Shown here: one piece after another, positions 52,503 through 61,513 of the stretch
Layout of the letters: each line of letters opens with the position of its first letter
Position numbering within the stretch: the first letter of the stretch is position 1
Translations under genes and position numbers: made by a program
DNA from: an uncultured Armatimonadota bacterium
GTDB taxonomy: Bacteria; Armatimonadota; Fimbriimonadia; Fimbriimonadales; Fimbriimonadaceae
Length of the DNA: 64,000 bases
Direction of reading: 5' to 3'
Assembly (NCBI GenBank): GCA_903927025.1
Contig: CAIYLG010000029.1
Location: forward strand, 1-64,000
The notes under the pieces: model-generated
Told to the model about the DNA's origin: nothing
Databases searched by the model: none
Seen by the model: the letters and a program-made list of their open reading frames with translations, nothing else

Positions 52503-54630
52503 CGGTTCCGGTACTGGTGGGACTGAGCTTTACCTCGGCGTAAGAATCCTCGACGCGCACATCAATGCGGTCAACTCCCGCTTTGGCGCCATTGAGCGTG
52601 AACCCCCTAGGAATTCGAACAAAGATGCTGTAAGGATCTCCTTTCACAACTCTGCTTGAGCCGGATAGGGTGTGTCCGCTCCACTTAACATTCACGAAGT
52701 CTTGAGCTCCCTGCGTGATGTGCCTGCTGGTTGACAGGATCTGAGGGTGGCTTTCAACCCGACGAATGGCGTAAGTTGCGAGATCCTTTGGATCCAGCGC
52801 CTTAGCGGTAAAGATGCCGTTGAAATCGCCCAAATACCTCTTTGACCAAAATTCGAACACAGCGTAAGTTGCGTTAGCAAGTCCGAGGTCACTGAACTTG
52901 ACCTGGGATTCACCCATCGGGTCGGAGGTCCAATTCATATGGGTCAGGACGGCCCATTTCTCATAGGGCTCGTTGATGTCCAGCATCCACCAGGGGCAAA
53001 CCTCTCCCTTTTGGTCCGCATCGATCGGTCCTGAGTTGGCACCCCCATTCTCGTTTCGAAGGCCCTTGATGAGGTTGTTTGTCTTGATGGGGTCGTAATC
53101 GTAGAGCTGACCGGGGATGGTGAATAGAATCGGACTCGCTCGCTTAACACCTTCCAGGTTCGCATCGTCCTCATACACTTCAGGTTTGTCGCTGAGAAGA
53201 AGCTGTCCTCCTGCCATGGAAACAAGGACGGGACGGATCTTTTCTTCACCGTCGATATATTTTCCGGTCTTTCGATCGAAAGGTTTAACATCGCAATGGT
53301 CAGGGTCATTGCGCCACACAACGTTGTTCCAAGAGGTGTACTGCTGCAGGGTCGAGGGGCCGAACCCGTCCCCACCCAGACGGCATCCGTCTGCAATGCC
53401 GATTGCTTCCGGAAGCACTCCCCAGCATGCAAGCATATACGTGCTTTCTCCGAGCTCCTTGCGCATTGCCTTGAGGATGTTTCGATAGGCTTCTTCGGGA
53501 GCGACGCCCTTCTTCACCAGGACATCGCGGCAGGGATAGGTGGAATCGTACAGCAGGTGGCGAAGGGCATCCACTTTGATGTACTTCCAGCCCATCTCAT
53601 GAAGCGCATGGTGGGTTGGAGTGACGACGTTTGCTATGGCTTCTGGTTCGGCTCCGTTCAGTCCATAGTCGATCCACGGACCCTTGTGTGGGGTGCCATC
53701 CGCGTTCTGAATAAAGTAGTTGGGGTGTGCCTTTACGTAATCTTCATCACCGAAGTGCACGTTGATCCAAAGCGCGGGGTCGAGTCCCAGATTTGAGATG
53801 GACTTGCTGAGGATAGCTAGGCCGTGGGGGAATTTCTCATTGGTATTCAGCCAATCTTTTGGCAAACCGCCGTTGCCTGACTGATATCCATCGTCGATTT
53901 GGATGTACTTGTATCCAAAGTCTTTGAGCTTCGTAGAGAAGATCTCACTGACCTTGAGGACGTCCTGCTCGCGAACGCTGTCAAAGTACGCCCACCACGA
54001 GCACCAGCCTGTCACGGAGCCCTTCCAAACCGACTTCTCCCAAGGATGGAAGTAGGGAAGATTCTTGTGCTTCTGGTAGTAAAGCGGTCGGAATTTAAAG
54101 TGGATGGATGGCCCATTTAGGGTCCAACCGAATCTAGGGTTCTTCTCTCCTTGGCCAAGTGGTGTGATCAGTCCCGGCACACCATCAGTTGATTCGAGCA
54201 TCCAATCGCGGGTGCGATCATAGATCGCATTGTTCCTTCCGTTTGCGGAGAGCCCTATCGAATTTCGGACCAGTTTGAATTTTGCCTGTGCCGCTCCGAG
54301 AGTTTCCGCCGCGAACGATTCGGACGAACCGTTTGCCAATGCGCTTAGAGAGATTGACTTTCCATCGCTTGAATCGATGGAGATGTCCTGGGTGACCTCA
54401 TGTCGCGGCCCAAACGTCGTCTGTGTTCGAACGGAGATCTTCGTGCCGACGAGGCCGCCTGCAGACTTCAGGATGCCAGCCAGGACGACTTTTGAGTCGT
54501 AGGCAATTTCTATCTTTCCGGTCTCGGGAACGAATTTGACCTGAGCCCCTTCGTTGGAAGGCGAAAGTTGGTTTCCAGGTCCGCCGGATAGAACTCCGAA
54601 AACCGCAAGCGAGTAAAGCGCCAAAGGCAT
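52480..54630 (-). CDS. Secreted GH36-like alpha-galactosidase
   Basis: The 716-residue protein has a signal peptide, an N-terminal beta-sandwich and a TIM barrel from about 200. Barrel motifs include VTGWCSWWAYFDS (206-218), YIQIDDGYQSG (242-252), the nucleophile D354 in KYIKVDALRHLL and the acid/base D421 in RLGGDGFGP. The C-terminus is a beta-sandwich. It belongs to the clan-D group with GH36 galactosidases and raffinose-synthase-like (Sip) enzymes, some of which transfer galactose. Galactoside hydrolysis is the best call. Overlaps the convergent envelope gene by 23 bases. A TAAGAT box six bases before the ATG may be a leaderless -10. Confidence 0.85.
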   Translation of the reverse strand: MPLALYSLAVFGVLSGGPGNQLSPSNEGAQVKFVPETGKIEIAYDSKVVLAGILKSAGGLVGTKISVRTQTTFGPRHEVTQDISIDSSDGKSISLSALANGSSESFAAETLGAAQAKFKLVRNSIGLSANGRNNAIYDRTRDWMLESTDGVPGLITPLGQGEKNPRFGWTLNGPSIHFKFRPLYYQKHKNLPYFHPWEKSVWKGSVTGWCSWWAYFDSVREQDVLKVSEIFSTKLKDFGYKYIQIDDGYQSGNGGLPKDWLNTNEKFPHGLAILSKSISNLGLDPALWINVHFGDEDYVKAHPNYFIQNADGTPHKGPWIDYGLNGAEPEAIANVVTPTHHALHEMGWKYIKVDALRHLLYDSTYPCRDVLVKKGVAPEEAYRNILKAMRKELGESTYMLACWGVLPEAIGIADGCRLGGDGFGPSTLQQYTSWNNVVWRNDPDHCDVKPFDRKTGKYIDGEEKIRPVLVSMAGGQLLLSDKPEVYEDDANLEGVKRASPILFTIPGQLYDYDPIKTNNLIKGLRNENGGANSGPIDADQKGEVCPWWMLDINEPYEKWAVLTHMNWTSDPMGESQVKFSDLGLANATYAVFEFWSKRYLGDFNGIFTAKALDPKDLATYAIRRVESHPQILSTSRHITQGAQDFVNVKWSGHTLSGSSRVVKGDPYSIFVRIPRGFTLNGAKAGVDRIDVRVEDSYAEVKLSPTSTGTVSWSISF

Positions 54631-54786
54631 TTCACCATCTTATCTCGGAACCCTTTCTGAAGACAGTTTGCCCGGCGTGTCCCGTAAATGCGGGACTCTC
54701 TCGTCGACCGAAAGGAAGCAACAATAGACGTTGAGGGACACGGCATAGATGCGCGATTCCGAATTTTCGCGACCCCCGGCTAAAAC

Positions 54787-55413
54787 ATGCTAGATCAAGC
54801 GCTGATGATTGCCGCCTTTTTGGTGGCGAGTTCTGCTCCTCAAAGGGCACGGCTCTCGACGTTTTACGCCTACGAACCTACCCAAGTCCCCTCCCCAGCC
54901 ATGTTGTCCGTGCAAGAGAAGCGACCGCCCAACGGCACCAAGCCTGGTGTGATCAATGGCGGGCACCCCGTGGCCAAGCCCGGTCAGTCGCCTTCATACG
55001 TGAATATAAGCGGAAATTTTGGCGGAGTGTTTTACGTTTCTGGAATCGGCGGCGCTACGAGCCAAACCCAAACCAGCCAGGTGAGCGTTATCACCAATCG
55101 GTCATTGACCTTGGCTGCCACAAGCTTTCGGCCGCTAACCTCGGCGCAAAATCCTAACCCGGAGATGGGAACGATCTCCTACACCATGGCGATCTACTCG
55201 GGTACTCCGAGTCAAATGGGCGCACTTGTGGCGGGACCCGTGTCTGGCACTGACGCTGGATTTAATGGCCAAACTCTTTCAATCACCGTGCCAGAACAGC
55301 AGGCCAACGAGAACTTTGTTCTCGTAATTACCAGGACGCTGTACGTAAACCCTTCGGCTACAGGGCAGTGCACGCTCGTCGGGACAGGAAATATTAGTGT
55401 TGCCATCAATTAA
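54787..55413 (+). CDS. Secreted subunit-like beta-sandwich protein, unrecognised family
   Basis: The 208-residue protein has a hydrophobic N-terminus (about 1-20), a Pro-rich linker (to about 70) and one domain of alternating strands (VNISGNFGGVFYVSG, QVSVITNRSLTLAATSF, ISYTMAIYSGTP, NENFVLVITRTLYVNPS). The pattern of short strands rich in Thr/Ser, and a final strand NISVAIN, recalls fimbrial or spore-coat-U-type subunits, but I cannot match a family. It is the first of three genes; the next encodes an Ig-like protein and the third a secretin. One Cys (in TGQCTLVG) is present. Function inferred only from context. Confidence 0.55.
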   Translation: MLDQALMIAAFLVASSAPQRARLSTFYAYEPTQVPSPAMLSVQEKRPPNGTKPGVINGGHPVAKPGQSPSYVNISGNFGGVFYVSGIGGATSQTQTSQVSVITNRSLTLAATSFRPLTSAQNPNPEMGTISYTMAIYSGTPSQMGALVAGPVSGTDAGFNGQTLSITVPEQQANENFVLVITRTLYVNPSATGQCTLVGTGNISVAIN

Positions 55414-55432
55414 AGAAAGCCTCGTGCACGGA

Positions 55433-56998
55433 ATGCGCGGCGTCGTGCGGTGCCTGCTTGCGGCCGCCTGCCTCGCCACTGCCGCACAGGCGCAAACTGA
55501 GTCGTCGGGTCTTCGCGGGATGGCGATCAACCCAATCATGTACCGCGTCGGTGGGCATGTGGGATCGCCACTGAACCTGCCAATTGAGGTTCAGAACCTC
55601 GAAATGAGACCGCTGAAGATCACACTCAAGCTTCGATCGGTGGCCTACAGCGATTGGTCTTACGGAGCCAATCTGGATGCTAAGAATTCGCACGACTGCT
55701 CGTCTTGGTTTGGCACGACGACCTTCACCACCACGATTGATAAGACTTCAACCTATCGTTTCCCTCTAAAGTGCGTGATTCCTAAGGTGGATCCGGGCGT
55801 TTATTATTGCCTCGGAACCATTGATCCAAACATTGTTGGGGACACCAGCGTTATCATCGCTGAGTACCAGATTCCGATCATCGTCTTTGTCGGGATGCAG
55901 CCCAAATTGGACCTCAAGTTTGGGACGCCCAATCTCACAGTCACAGACAAACTCTCCGGAATCGACGTGCCGTTCATCAATGATAGCGACGCCTTTACGG
56001 TTGTTGGAGCCGCCGTCCAGCTGCGAGATTCCGTTACCGGAAGGAGCATTGCGATCCGATCAGATTCGGATCGCAATCTGTACCCTCAATCTAAGCGGTT
56101 GATCCACTTTGCGGTTCCAAAGCTGTCTGATGGGCAGTATCGAATTGACTGCACCTGCCAATCTGGAACCCGCAGCTTCCGCCCAATTGTTGCCCAATAT
56201 GTGGTGAACAAGGGCAAGGTCGCCCTGAGCACTCCTGACTCCGTGATCTCCCTTCCTCCTTTCACGGTGGACCCGCCCCGATTGCGGCAAAGCATGCCGG
56301 CGGGAGCTCAGCGCTTGGTAACCATCAAGTTCACCAACCAGACAGATGCACCGCTGACGATCAACTTGACTCCGCATCGGCTAACCCAGTCAGCCAACGG
56401 CTTGCTTCAGGTAACCGATGATCCGCCAACCGCTCCGCTTACAGTAACCCTCAATCCGAACACCCTCACGATTCCTGCCCGAAGAACCAGCACTCTGCGA
56501 GTGACACTGGCTGTCGATGGAACCGCTGTTGGAGACAATTGGTTTGCGATCACTGCCCTAAGCGCGGATGGTGCATCCATGTCCGAAGAGGTTTACGGAA
56601 GCATCAATATTCCGAACACTGGAAGTCCAAAGCTGGGCATCGTTCCCAAGGAGACCGGCTTTGTTGGGGACGTCCCGCTGAGTATCGACTACGAAGTGAC
56701 CAACAACGGCAACATCGCACTGTTGCCCAAGATTTCCGCATCGGTGATGGAAGGTGGACTTACTCCCGTCGCAAGACTCGAAGTTCCACTTTTGGGCGAC
56801 GGCGGCATTCTGCCGGGCGCAACATTACGAAACCGGTTGATGCTTCCTCCAGATTTGAAGGCAGGCGCGTACACCGTAAGACTTGAATATCAGTACGGAG
56901 AAGCTTTGAGTGAAATCAAGCAGCTCCCATTCATCGTTCCAGCTCCGAAGAAGAAGGCAACGGCAGGCACGAAACCAAAACGAGGAGGCAAACGTTGA
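55433..56998 (+). CDS. Secreted multi-Ig-like protein with chaperone-like domains
   Basis: From ATG 55433 the protein has 521 residues with a good signal peptide (CLLAAACLATAAQAQ). In-frame TTG 55397 and GTG 55424 are alternatives. It shows four beta-sandwich repeats. Each has a segment like INPIMYRVGG...LPIEVQNLEMRPL or FTVDPPRLRQSM...VTIKFTNQTDAPL, and TLNPNTLTIPARRTSTLRV resembles the edge strands of PapD-type and DUF916/COG1470 proteins. The C-terminus is basic (KKKATAGTKPKRGGKR), fitting contact with a membrane or surface. Its stop overlaps the secretin start as TTGA. Confidence 0.6.
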   Translation: MRGVVRCLLAAACLATAAQAQTESSGLRGMAINPIMYRVGGHVGSPLNLPIEVQNLEMRPLKITLKLRSVAYSDWSYGANLDAKNSHDCSSWFGTTTFTTTIDKTSTYRFPLKCVIPKVDPGVYYCLGTIDPNIVGDTSVIIAEYQIPIIVFVGMQPKLDLKFGTPNLTVTDKLSGIDVPFINDSDAFTVVGAAVQLRDSVTGRSIAIRSDSDRNLYPQSKRLIHFAVPKLSDGQYRIDCTCQSGTRSFRPIVAQYVVNKGKVALSTPDSVISLPPFTVDPPRLRQSMPAGAQRLVTIKFTNQTDAPLTINLTPHRLTQSANGLLQVTDDPPTAPLTVTLNPNTLTIPARRTSTLRVTLAVDGTAVGDNWFAITALSADGASMSEEVYGSINIPNTGSPKLGIVPKETGFVGDVPLSIDYEVTNNGNIALLPKISASVMEGGLTPVARLEVPLLGDGGILPGATLRNRLMLPPDLKAGAYTVRLEYQYGEALSEIKQLPFIVPAPKKKATAGTKPKRGGKR

Positions 56999-58569
56999 TC
57001 CAAATGAAATATCGTGCATTTGCGGCCGTCGCGATTGTCAGTGGAGTTTCCCTGACGCCGGCTGCTCCGTTAACCAGACATTCGCTGACGTCATCCATGA
57101 TTTCGGCGGCGATGGCCAAATTCCATGGCGTCAAAGACCCTAGCCACGGCTCTTTCCGCATGGTTGCCACGGCGGTTCAGGTTCCAGCTCAAAACAAGTC
57201 AGGTGACCCAAAACCCGCCGATCCGAAGACCTCGGATCAGGGGCCTATCACGGCAGATGTCACTCCGTTAAAGCCGGCGCAAGAGCCGATTAAAGCGGAT
57301 GTCAAGCCTGTAAAGCAGGGAGATCAGGGCGCTGTTCAGGCAACCGTCACCCCGGCTGTCAAGGCTCCTCCGGCTCCAACAAAAGTTGCTGAAGCCAAGG
57401 TCCCAGACGCGAAGCCAGCAGAAGAAAAGCCGGCCCCCAAATCGGCGGACCAAAAGACTCCTGCAGCCACTCCCGTCAAGGGTGCTCCAACGAACGGCTT
57501 AGTCTCCAACGTTTTCGTCGATGCGGAAATTCGGTCCGTGATCAACGACGTCTCGAGTCTTGCCGGAGTCACGATCATTGGCGACGACACGATCAAAGAG
57601 CAGACCGTTACCATCGAGTTCAAGAACGAACCCATCGATTCGGTCGTTGAAAAGCTTGCCTTGATCACGGGTGCTTACTCAAAGCAACAGTCTCCTGGCG
57701 TGTACATAATCAGCAAGGCGACGGTGGAGTCCGCATTCTTCCAGAAGTTCGCGGAAACTCGAATCTACAGCGTCCAAAACCAAACAGCCGCGTCGATTCA
57801 GGCCCTGTTGAACGCGTCCTATAAGCCATATCTCTCCGTTGACCCCAAGACGAACACGATTGGAGTCTGTGCTCCAAAGCAACTGGCAGACAAGATTCTC
57901 GCTGACATCCAAAAGGCCGATAGGCCGGGTCGACAAATCTATGTGGAAGCCCTAGTTACGGAAATCAGCGCTGAGGATGGACTCAACACGTCGTTCAACG
58001 GTTCGCACGGAAAGTGGTCCCTCGGCGCAAACCTGGGCATCATCACTCAAGCGGCTGGGTTTGCGGATCTTGCTCAGATCAACGCGTTGATCACCGATCA
58101 TAAAATGAAGCTGCGCGCCAATCCGCACCTCATCGCGACAGCGGGACTGGAATCCACAGTGAACGTTGGGCAAGATACTTACTACAGCATTCTCAGCGGA
58201 AGCACCATCTATCCAACCAGCCAGATTCAGCTCATCCACACCGGCGTTGTCCTCAAGTTCACCGCCACAATTGGAGACGACGGACTCATCACGATGCAGC
58301 TCGCACCTAGCGTGAGCGATGCGGTTGTGAACGTGAATGGCAACCCGACGTCGAATATCCGCACCGCGGATACCCGAGTTCGAGTCAAGTCTGGCGAGAC
58401 GATCATGATTGCAGGCTTAACTCAGGAGACCGGAGACAAACAGGTTGTCCGCGTGCCGCTTCTTGGCTACATTCCGCTCGTGGGCGAACTGTTCACGCAG
58501 CGCAATACCACCAAGAAGAAGGTTGAGACGGTCTTCCTGATTACCCCTCGAATACTGGATCCAAAGTAG
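56995..58569 (+). CDS. Secretin-family outer-membrane pore protein
   Basis: The start is TTG 56995: AGGAGG lies six bases before it, while ATG 57004 would be 15 bases away. The 524-residue protein has an N-terminal signal, a Pro/Lys-rich linker with ADV-P repeats (about 65-165), an N0-type domain (170-240) and one N1/KH-like domain (255-308). The secretin core (315-522) contains IYVEALVTEIS, the VRVKSGETIMIAGL block and the terminal VPLLGYIPLVGELF and ETVFLITPRI motifs. Secretins form large outer-membrane gates for type II/III secretion, type IV pili or phage. No other pilus or secretion genes are nearby, which is odd. Confidence 0.9.
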   Translation: MIQMKYRAFAAVAIVSGVSLTPAAPLTRHSLTSSMISAAMAKFHGVKDPSHGSFRMVATAVQVPAQNKSGDPKPADPKTSDQGPITADVTPLKPAQEPIKADVKPVKQGDQGAVQATVTPAVKAPPAPTKVAEAKVPDAKPAEEKPAPKSADQKTPAATPVKGAPTNGLVSNVFVDAEIRSVINDVSSLAGVTIIGDDTIKEQTVTIEFKNEPIDSVVEKLALITGAYSKQQSPGVYIISKATVESAFFQKFAETRIYSVQNQTAASIQALLNASYKPYLSVDPKTNTIGVCAPKQLADKILADIQKADRPGRQIYVEALVTEISAEDGLNTSFNGSHGKWSLGANLGIITQAAGFADLAQINALITDHKMKLRANPHLIATAGLESTVNVGQDTYYSILSGSTIYPTSQIQLIHTGVVLKFTATIGDDGLITMQLAPSVSDAVVNVNGNPTSNIRTADTRVRVKSGETIMIAGLTQETGDKQVVRVPLLGYIPLVGELFTQRNTTKKKVETVFLITPRILDPK

Positions 58570-58584
58570 AGGTAACGCCATGGG

Positions 58585-58614
58585 GCACTTCAGATCAGCT
58601 TTTGTCTGAAGTGC
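58585..58614. terminator. Hairpin between secretin and aldolase genes
   Basis: GCACTTCAGA and TCTGAAGTGC form a perfect 10-bp stem with a ten-base loop between convergent genes. It overlaps the aldolase stop. No strong U-tract follows. Confidence 0.55.
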
Positions 58615-59345
58615 TCGTCTGGGCGCGTGTGAATCCGGTCGATTGCCTGTTGCGTCATCGGCACCAGATCCTTGCCCGTGGAGAGTGCACCGAGCCATGC
58701 TCGGGCGGACTTTTCGCCCATATACGTCGCGCTTTCAACATCGCGAATCGACTTGGCGGGGGCGATGAGGCCATGGTTTTGTAGCCAGATCGTCTTTGGC
58801 ACCATTCCAAACTTCGCGATGAACGCCTCGACGCTTGATCGAATCGCGCGAGCTAGTGGCAACCCAGGGTCAACATAGGGGACGAAGGCAGTAGCAGGAC
58901 CGCAGCAGACAATTTCATCCGGAAAGAGTCGAAGTCCGGCGATCTCTTCGCAACCGTCAACTGAAAGCAGACTTATGAGTGGGGTCGGATGGGTGTGGCC
59001 GACGTACCCAATCCCCTCCAAGCTGAGCAGGTAAGCGTGCATGAACGCCTCTACGGATGGCTGAGGATCGACTTCCGGGTCTACACGACAGCTGCTGAGC
59101 AGATTCTTTGTTTCCGTATCGCTGAGATCTGGTCCGTCCAGAGCCGTTAGGATCGGAGCAAACTTCACCCGAGAGAACCCAGCCGCGGAGATGTTCCCCA
59201 TCGAGTGTCCGCTCGCCTTCACAAGGAAATAATCCTCACCAGCCTTACCGCTGACATTCCCCTCGCCAAGAATGGCGAGGTCCTGGGAAGTAGAACCCAG
59301 TTTGTGACAAAGCTCAATCAGTTCTTCAGTGAGCGCTTCCTGCAT
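58590..59345 (-). CDS. Class II aldolase/adducin-family protein (FucA/RhaD-like)
   Basis: From ATG 59345 the protein has 251 residues. Upstream ATG 59426 would overlap the divergent amidase gene and pass through a promoter, so it was not used. Motifs: GEGNVSGKAGEDYFLVKASG for phosphate binding, VGHTHPTPL with the zinc His pair, and WLQNHGLI with a third His. Family members cleave fuculose-1-P or rhamnulose-1-P, or decarboxylate sugar phosphates. With fucose genes in the window L-fuculose-phosphate aldolase is attractive, but no fucose isomerase or fuculokinase is seen, so substrate is open. Confidence 0.82.
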   Translation of the reverse strand: MQEALTEELIELCHKLGSTSQDLAILGEGNVSGKAGEDYFLVKASGHSMGNISAAGFSRVKFAPILTALDGPDLSDTETKNLLSSCRVDPEVDPQPSVEAFMHAYLLSLEGIGYVGHTHPTPLISLLSVDGCEEIAGLRLFPDEIVCCGPATAFVPYVDPGLPLARAIRSSVEAFIAKFGMVPKTIWLQNHGLIAPAKSIRDVESATYMGEKSARAWLGALSTGKDLVPMTQQAIDRIHTRPDEHFRQKLI

Positions 59346-59352
59346 CAAAACG

Positions 59353-59380
59353 AGGATACCGGAGGCAGGAATTCTGTGAA
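59353..59380 (-). promoter_or_regulatory. Sigma70-type promoter of the aldolase gene, predicted leaderless
   Basis: On the minus strand TTCACA (59375-59380) and TATCCT (59353-59358) are 16 bases apart. Seven bases separate the -10 box from ATG 59345 and none resemble a Shine-Dalgarno site. Confidence 0.55.
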
Positions 59381-59401
59381 GGGGCAGCGAATTCGGTGCC
59401 C

Positions 59402-61066
59402 ATGTCGGCAGACCACACAGTGACACGAAAGGAAGTTCTCAAATCGATTCTCATCGCAGCCGCCGCAGGCAGCCTGCCTGCATCGGCTATGGCCGCTGTT
59501 CAAGGCGGGGCACCAGCCTCCGAAATCACCCTAGACGACCTCAAATCATTTGAGAAGATCGCTGGGATTTCCTTTGCCGATGATGAACGCAAACGAGTGC
59601 TCGGTGAAATTCGTGGTGCGCGAGCCGGGTTTGAAACTGTCCGCAAGGAAACGATCCTTCCAACTACCGGCATTTCCACGCCATTTATCCCACTGGGAGG
59701 TGGATCGGTCCACGGTGCCAAGGTCCACGCGCGATCTTCGGACCCCAGTGTGAAGCGACCCTCAAGCGATGAGGATCTTGCGTTCATGTCCGTGCGCGAA
59801 CTCGGCCACCTGATTCGCACCCGTCAGGTGTCTCCAGTTGAGCTTACTGAGGTCTACATCGCCCGGCTTAAACGCTACGGCGACAGGCTCATTGCGGTCG
59901 TCAATTTGACCGAAGACTTAGCAATGCAGCAGGCTCATGCCGCCGAAGCCGAAATTCGGGCAGGACATTATCGCGGTCCCCTGCACGGCATCCCGTATGG
60001 AATCAAGGATCTGTTCAGCGTCAAGGGACTTCCGACAACCTGGGGCGCGGGCCCCTACGAGCATCAGGTGTTCGACTATGACGCTACCGTCGTGAAGAAG
60101 CTGGAAGCGGCAGGAGCCATCCTCCTTGCCAAATTGAGCTGCGGCTCCCTAGCCCAGGGAGATGTCTGGTTTAAGGGAACCACGAAGAACCCATGGAATC
60201 CCAAGCAAGGCTCCAGCGGTTCCAGCGCTGGATCTGCTTCAGCCACCGCGGCAGGGTTGGTTGGGTTTTCGATTGGAACGGAAACATACGGCAGCATCAC
60301 CTCTCCCAGCGTTCGGTGCAGGGTGACAGGTTTTCGCCCGACTTTTGGCCGGGTCAGTCGCTATGGTGCGATGGAACTCAGCTACACGATGGACAAGGTT
60401 GGGCCGATCTGTAGAGAAGTCGAGGACTGCGCTTTGGTCTTTGCCGCGATCTGCGGATCCGACGCTCAGGATCTTGCCGCTGTGGATCGAGAGTTCCAAT
60501 ACCCGCATCGGGTCTCCGTCAAAAAACTAAAGGTCGGATGGGCCGGATCTGAGGCGGCGATGGCTACGGATCCGATCCTGAAGGTTTTTAAGGATTTGGG
60601 CGCCTCGGTTCGCTTTGCCAAATTCACGCCTATTCCAGATGGGGTCAATCAGATCCTCGATGTGGAGGCCGGATCTGCATTTGACGAGTTCACGAGAACG
60701 GACACGATTCACGGACTCAAGAACTCGAGTTGGCCGGAAACGTTCCGTGCCAGCCGATATGTCCCTGCCGTCGAATACCTGCAGGCGCAGCGAGCGAGAA
60801 CCCTCCTCATGCATCGGTTCGAGGCAGAGCTGGGAGACATGGATATCGTGGTTGGAAATGGCGTGCTGGGGGCGATCCTAGGGCACTGCAACTACTGTGG
60901 CCATCCTCAAGTGGCCTTGCCATTTGGAGGTGATGCAAATGGCAACAGCATCGCCAAATCGCTAGTCGGAAGGCTGTATCGCGATGACGAACTCCTGAGC
61001 GTGGCAAAAGTCGTTCAAGACCACTTCGACTTCCACAGAAAGCGTCCAGACCTCACAAAGGTGTGA
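59402..61066 (+). CDS. Secreted amidase (amidase-signature family)
   Basis: From ATG 59402 (GTG 59396 adds two residues) the protein has 554 residues. The N-terminus TRKEVLKSILIAAAAG is Tat-like, with Arg-Lys instead of Arg-Arg, and ends near ASAMA. The amidase-signature catalytic triad is in place: Lys202 in PYGIKDLFSVKG, cis-Ser275 in the GSSGSSAGSAS loop and the nucleophile Ser298 in GTETYGSITSPS. It hydrolyses amides; sequence does not give the substrate. GatA, the tRNA amidotransferase subunit, shares the fold but is not exported and has partners gatB/gatC, absent here. Confidence 0.88.
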   Translation: MSADHTVTRKEVLKSILIAAAAGSLPASAMAAVQGGAPASEITLDDLKSFEKIAGISFADDERKRVLGEIRGARAGFETVRKETILPTTGISTPFIPLGGGSVHGAKVHARSSDPSVKRPSSDEDLAFMSVRELGHLIRTRQVSPVELTEVYIARLKRYGDRLIAVVNLTEDLAMQQAHAAEAEIRAGHYRGPLHGIPYGIKDLFSVKGLPTTWGAGPYEHQVFDYDATVVKKLEAAGAILLAKLSCGSLAQGDVWFKGTTKNPWNPKQGSSGSSAGSASATAAGLVGFSIGTETYGSITSPSVRCRVTGFRPTFGRVSRYGAMELSYTMDKVGPICREVEDCALVFAAICGSDAQDLAAVDREFQYPHRVSVKKLKVGWAGSEAAMATDPILKVFKDLGASVRFAKFTPIPDGVNQILDVEAGSAFDEFTRTDTIHGLKNSSWPETFRASRYVPAVEYLQAQRARTLLMHRFEAELGDMDIVVGNGVLGAILGHCNYCGHPQVALPFGGDANGNSIAKSLVGRLYRDDELLSVAKVVQDHFDFHRKRPDLTKV

Positions 61067-61096
61067 AGGGTTTGGATAGCGGGCATAATGGGGCTC

Positions 61097-61513
61097 ATGA
61101 TCGGCGCAGTCGAAACCCCAGTGTGTGTCTCAATCGTTCTGTGCAACGAATGCATCGAAGATAAGCGGACCAACAATAAGTCGCTGATAGGTCTCTTCAA
61201 TGCGATTCATGTGCAGGCGGTTCCAGCCGTCCATCCTCGGATGGTGGTGATGGCCACGCTCACAAACGCTTCGACGTTGCTCAACCTGAGTCTCATCATC
61301 CGGTCGCCGTCCGGGGCGGACGTTTGTGAACTGAGCGCCCCATTTCCGGCCTCACACCCGCTTGCCACCTACGATATCGTGTTTGAATTCAACGGCGTGC
61401 TCATTGAGGCACCAGGGACATACAACGTGGATCTGCTATGCAACGGCAGCTATTTGGGTGGTCGCCGCTTTGATGTTGTGGCCGGCAACGCTGATCACTC
61501 CGACGAGGGCTGA
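61097..61513 (+). CDS. Small conserved protein, DUF6941-like
   Basis: I prefer ATG 61097: the ATG at 61088 lies inside a CATAAT box that ends seven bases before 61097. The 138-residue soluble protein has a beta-rich sequence with VSIVLCNECIEDKRTNNKS, LIGLFNAIHVQAVPAVHP and a final GSYLGGRRFDVV strand. This pattern is like DUF6941, a C2-like fold of unknown function; the family call is from memory of its start motif. It overlaps the convergent HhH gene by 19 bases. Confidence 0.6.
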   Translation: MIGAVETPVCVSIVLCNECIEDKRTNNKSLIGLFNAIHVQAVPAVHPRMVVMATLTNASTLLNLSLIIRSPSGADVCELSAPFPASHPLATYDIVFEFNGVLIEAPGTYNVDLLCNGSYLGGRRFDVVAGNADHSDEG

